From Paraburkholderia acidicola (lineage in GTDB: Bacteria > Pseudomonadota > Gammaproteobacteria > Burkholderiales > Burkholderiaceae): 64,000 nucleotides of DNA. The translations under genes were made by a program, and so were the position numbers. Positions 62,513 to 64,000 of the stretch are shown here, piece by piece. The DNA lies in contig NZ_MTZV01000006.1 of assembly GCF_002362315.1 (NCBI RefSeq), positions 2,356,001-2,420,000 of the forward strand, given 5' to 3'. Each line of letters opens with the position of its first letter. Position 1 is the first letter of the stretch. The notes under the pieces were generated by a model. The model was not told where the DNA came from, did not search any database, and saw only the letters and a program-made list of their open reading frames with translations.

Positions 62513-63610
62513 ATGGATCAGAACGCCGGGCAACGGCCGTTGCTGACTTACGATGGCAACATCGGTGAGCTGTACGGCATCTTCATCAAGAACCTGCTGC
62601 TGACGATCGTGACGGTCGGCATCTATCGCTTCTGGGCGACCACGGCGCTGCGACGCTACGTGTGGTCGCGGATGCGCTTTCAGGACGAGCGCTTCGAATA
62701 CACCGGCACGGGTGGCGAGCTGTTCAAGGGCTTTTTGCTCGCGATGGGGATACTGATCGGTTCGATGATCGTCGCGTTTGTGCTCAGCGGCATTCTTCGC
62801 GGGCTCACCGGGAGCGTCGTGTTAGGCGCGCTGCCAATCATCGCGTTGTACGCGGTGATTGCAATCTTTGCGGCCGGCGCCTACTTCAGCGCGCAGCGCT
62901 ACCGCCTGAGTCGCACGGTGTGGTGTGGCATTCGCGGTGGCATGACCGGCTCGATGATCCGCTACGGCGTGCAAACGCTGCTCTACGGTCTGCTGTGCAT
63001 CGTGACGCTGTTTCAGGCGGCGCCGTGGATGACCGTGCGGCTCGCGGAACTTCGCATCAACGCGAGCAGCTTCGGTAGTGAGCCGTTTCGCTTCCAGGGG
63101 CAGGCGGGTCCGCTCTATAAGGCGTTTCTGGTGAGTTTCGTCGGTATCGTCGTGTGGGCCGTACTGCTTGGCTTCTTCTTCGCGAGACCTGCGCTAGCGC
63201 TCTTTGCCGCTGAGCTTGGCCGGACGCGCCAGGTACCGCCACAGGCGGCGGTAGGGCTCGTTGCGTTCTACCTGCTGTTTATCGTCGGCGCGCTGCTGAT
63301 GCGCTGCTACTACGTCGCGAAGGTGAGCCAGCATATCGTCGGCAACACCACGCTGGGTACACAGCTGCGCTTCGGGACGAGCATCACCGGTCAGCGCTTG
63401 CTGGTCATCGTGATCAGCAATCTGGCGATCGTCGTGTTCACGCTGGGTCTTGGTTTCCCGATTGCGCTGAACCGCGTGATGCACTTCCTTGCCGATACGC
63501 TGCTGGTGGAGGGTAGGGTCGATCCGCAGTTGCTTGGTCAGAGTAACCTTGCGGCGCCGCGCACCGGCGAAGGGGCGCTGAATCTTCTCGACCACGGCGG
63601 TATCCTCTGA
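62513..63610 (+). CDS. DUF898 (YjgN-family) integral membrane protein
   Basis: 365 residues with about seven to eight hydrophobic helices and the DUF898 pattern: GELYGIFIKNLLLTIVTVGIY, RFWATTALRRYVWSRMRF, FEYTGTGGELFKGF, then a second similar half. The family function is unknown. It follows the DUF2135 gene by 34 bases and is probably cotranscribed with the operon; the next gene starts on or before its stop. Confidence 0.85.
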   Translation: MDQNAGQRPLLTYDGNIGELYGIFIKNLLLTIVTVGIYRFWATTALRRYVWSRMRFQDERFEYTGTGGELFKGFLLAMGILIGSMIVAFVLSGILRGLTGSVVLGALPIIALYAVIAIFAAGAYFSAQRYRLSRTVWCGIRGGMTGSMIRYGVQTLLYGLLCIVTLFQAAPWMTVRLAELRINASSFGSEPFRFQGQAGPLYKAFLVSFVGIVVWAVLLGFFFARPALALFAAELGRTRQVPPQAAVGLVAFYLLFIVGALLMRCYYVAKVSQHIVGNTTLGTQLRFGTSITGQRLLVIVISNLAIVVFTLGLGFPIALNRVMHFLADTLLVEGRVDPQLLGQSNLAAPRTGEGALNLLDHGGIL

Positions 63611-64000
63611 AGACCGATCGCTCGACGCGCTACTACGACGGCCGCAGCGCCGCGGCCCATGCCGCGACGCTTGCGTGGGGCGCGACGCACCTGTCGATTG
63701 TCGGCGCGGACGGCGAACTCGCACGCTGGCCGCTGGCGGATGTTGTCGTCGGTGAGGTCGATCCGGACGGCGTCGTCATACTCTCGTGCAAGGACGAAGC
63801 GGCGCGGGTCCTGGTCGATGCCGCGGCGTTGCCTTCCTCACTGGAACGGCGTCGCGCGCCTGCGTTCGGCTGGCTCGCGTGGGTCGGCGTGGGCCTTGCG
63901 GCACTGGTGGTCGCGTTCCTGCTGATCGTTCGCGTGCCCGCGTTTGCCGCGGCGCTGATTCCGGCCCGGTTCGAAAACCGCCTTGGCGATTCGGTCGAAG
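63607..64000 (+). CDS. M48-like metallopeptidase with DUF7092-type N-terminus, 3' partial
   Basis: The frame reads TRYYDGRSAAAHAATLAWG and HLSIVGADGELARWPLADV, then a membrane helix (WLAWVGVGLAALVVAFLLIV) and ALIPARFENRLGD before the window ends. This N-terminus is that of the M48-type proteases commonly found behind DUF898. No ATG, GTG or TTG start is visible in frame near the DUF898 stop; CTG at 63607, overlapping that stop, is the best candidate. The zinc motif would lie beyond the window. Confidence 0.65.
   Translation, partial: MKTDRSTRYYDGRSAAAHAATLAWGATHLSIVGADGELARWPLADVVVGEVDPDGVVILSCKDEAARVLVDAAALPSSLERRRAPAFGWLAWVGVGLAALVVAFLLIVRVPAFAAALIPARFENRLGDSVE

Overview
The window is high-GC proteobacterial DNA. 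Gene content (many LysR regulators, OFA and CitMHS transporters, an MctP-type symporter, a very large YD-repeat protein) suggests a member of the Burkholderiaceae, in the Paraburkholderia/Caballeronia/Burkholderia range. This is inferred from gene content only; there is no rRNA, tRNA, CRISPR array or intact insertion sequence in the window.

Region 1 (1-11.8 kb) is an accessory polymorphic-toxin locus. A giant YD-repeat (RHS-like) protein, truncated at the left edge, carries fibronectin-III-like inserts, a LysM module, a hydrophobic Gly/Ala-rich stretch and a C-terminal GH-E type HNH/EndoVII nuclease domain. A visibly AT-richer SUFU-family immunity gene and an orphan lipoprotein follow. Region 2 (11.8-20.4 kb) holds a secreted GH12 glucanase and an SGNH hydrolase, a DadA-like oxidase, an ECF sigma/membrane anti-sigma/periplasmic sensor cassette flanked by small Trp/Gly-rich envelope proteins, an APS-kinase-like ATPase, an alpha/beta hydrolase and a MarR regulator.

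Region 3 (20.4-28 kb) looks like a small-carboxylate catabolic island: an SDR, a semialdehyde dehydrogenase, a cis-3-chloroacrylate dehalogenase (cis-CaaD)/Cg10062 homologue with all six active-site residues at identical positions, a Tat-exported crotonase, an MSAD-like tautomerase, a LysR regulator and a DUF3311/MctP carboxylate symporter pair. Region 4 (28-43.8 kb) is a run of LysR-controlled modules: QorB-like reductase, methyltransferase, DHA2 exporter, an OFA antiporter with its 42-residue partner, and a CitMHS transporter with AtuA-like proteins, then an orphan HigA and glutathione reductase.

Region 5 (43.8-50.9 kb) encodes the lower pipecolate/2-aminoadipate branch of lysine catabolism: LysR, HglS (2-oxoadipate dioxygenase/decarboxylase), a cupin regulator, an ALDH7 aminoadipate-semialdehyde dehydrogenase, a FAD amine oxidase and a PLP aminotransferase. 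Region 6 (51.3 kb to the right edge) is a yfaATSQP/mag-type bacterial alpha-2-macroglobulin operon: DUF2138, DUF1175 (with NlpC/P60-like motifs), a 1609-residue macroglobulin that has a CAEQ thioester motif, DUF2300 (with PBP-like, SpoIID-like and HExxH signatures), two DUF2135 proteins, DUF898 and the beginning of an M48-type protein. Four exact-period 11-bp repeats lie just upstream. The strongest leads are the cis-CaaD-like island and the macroglobulin/peptidoglycan-enzyme operon.
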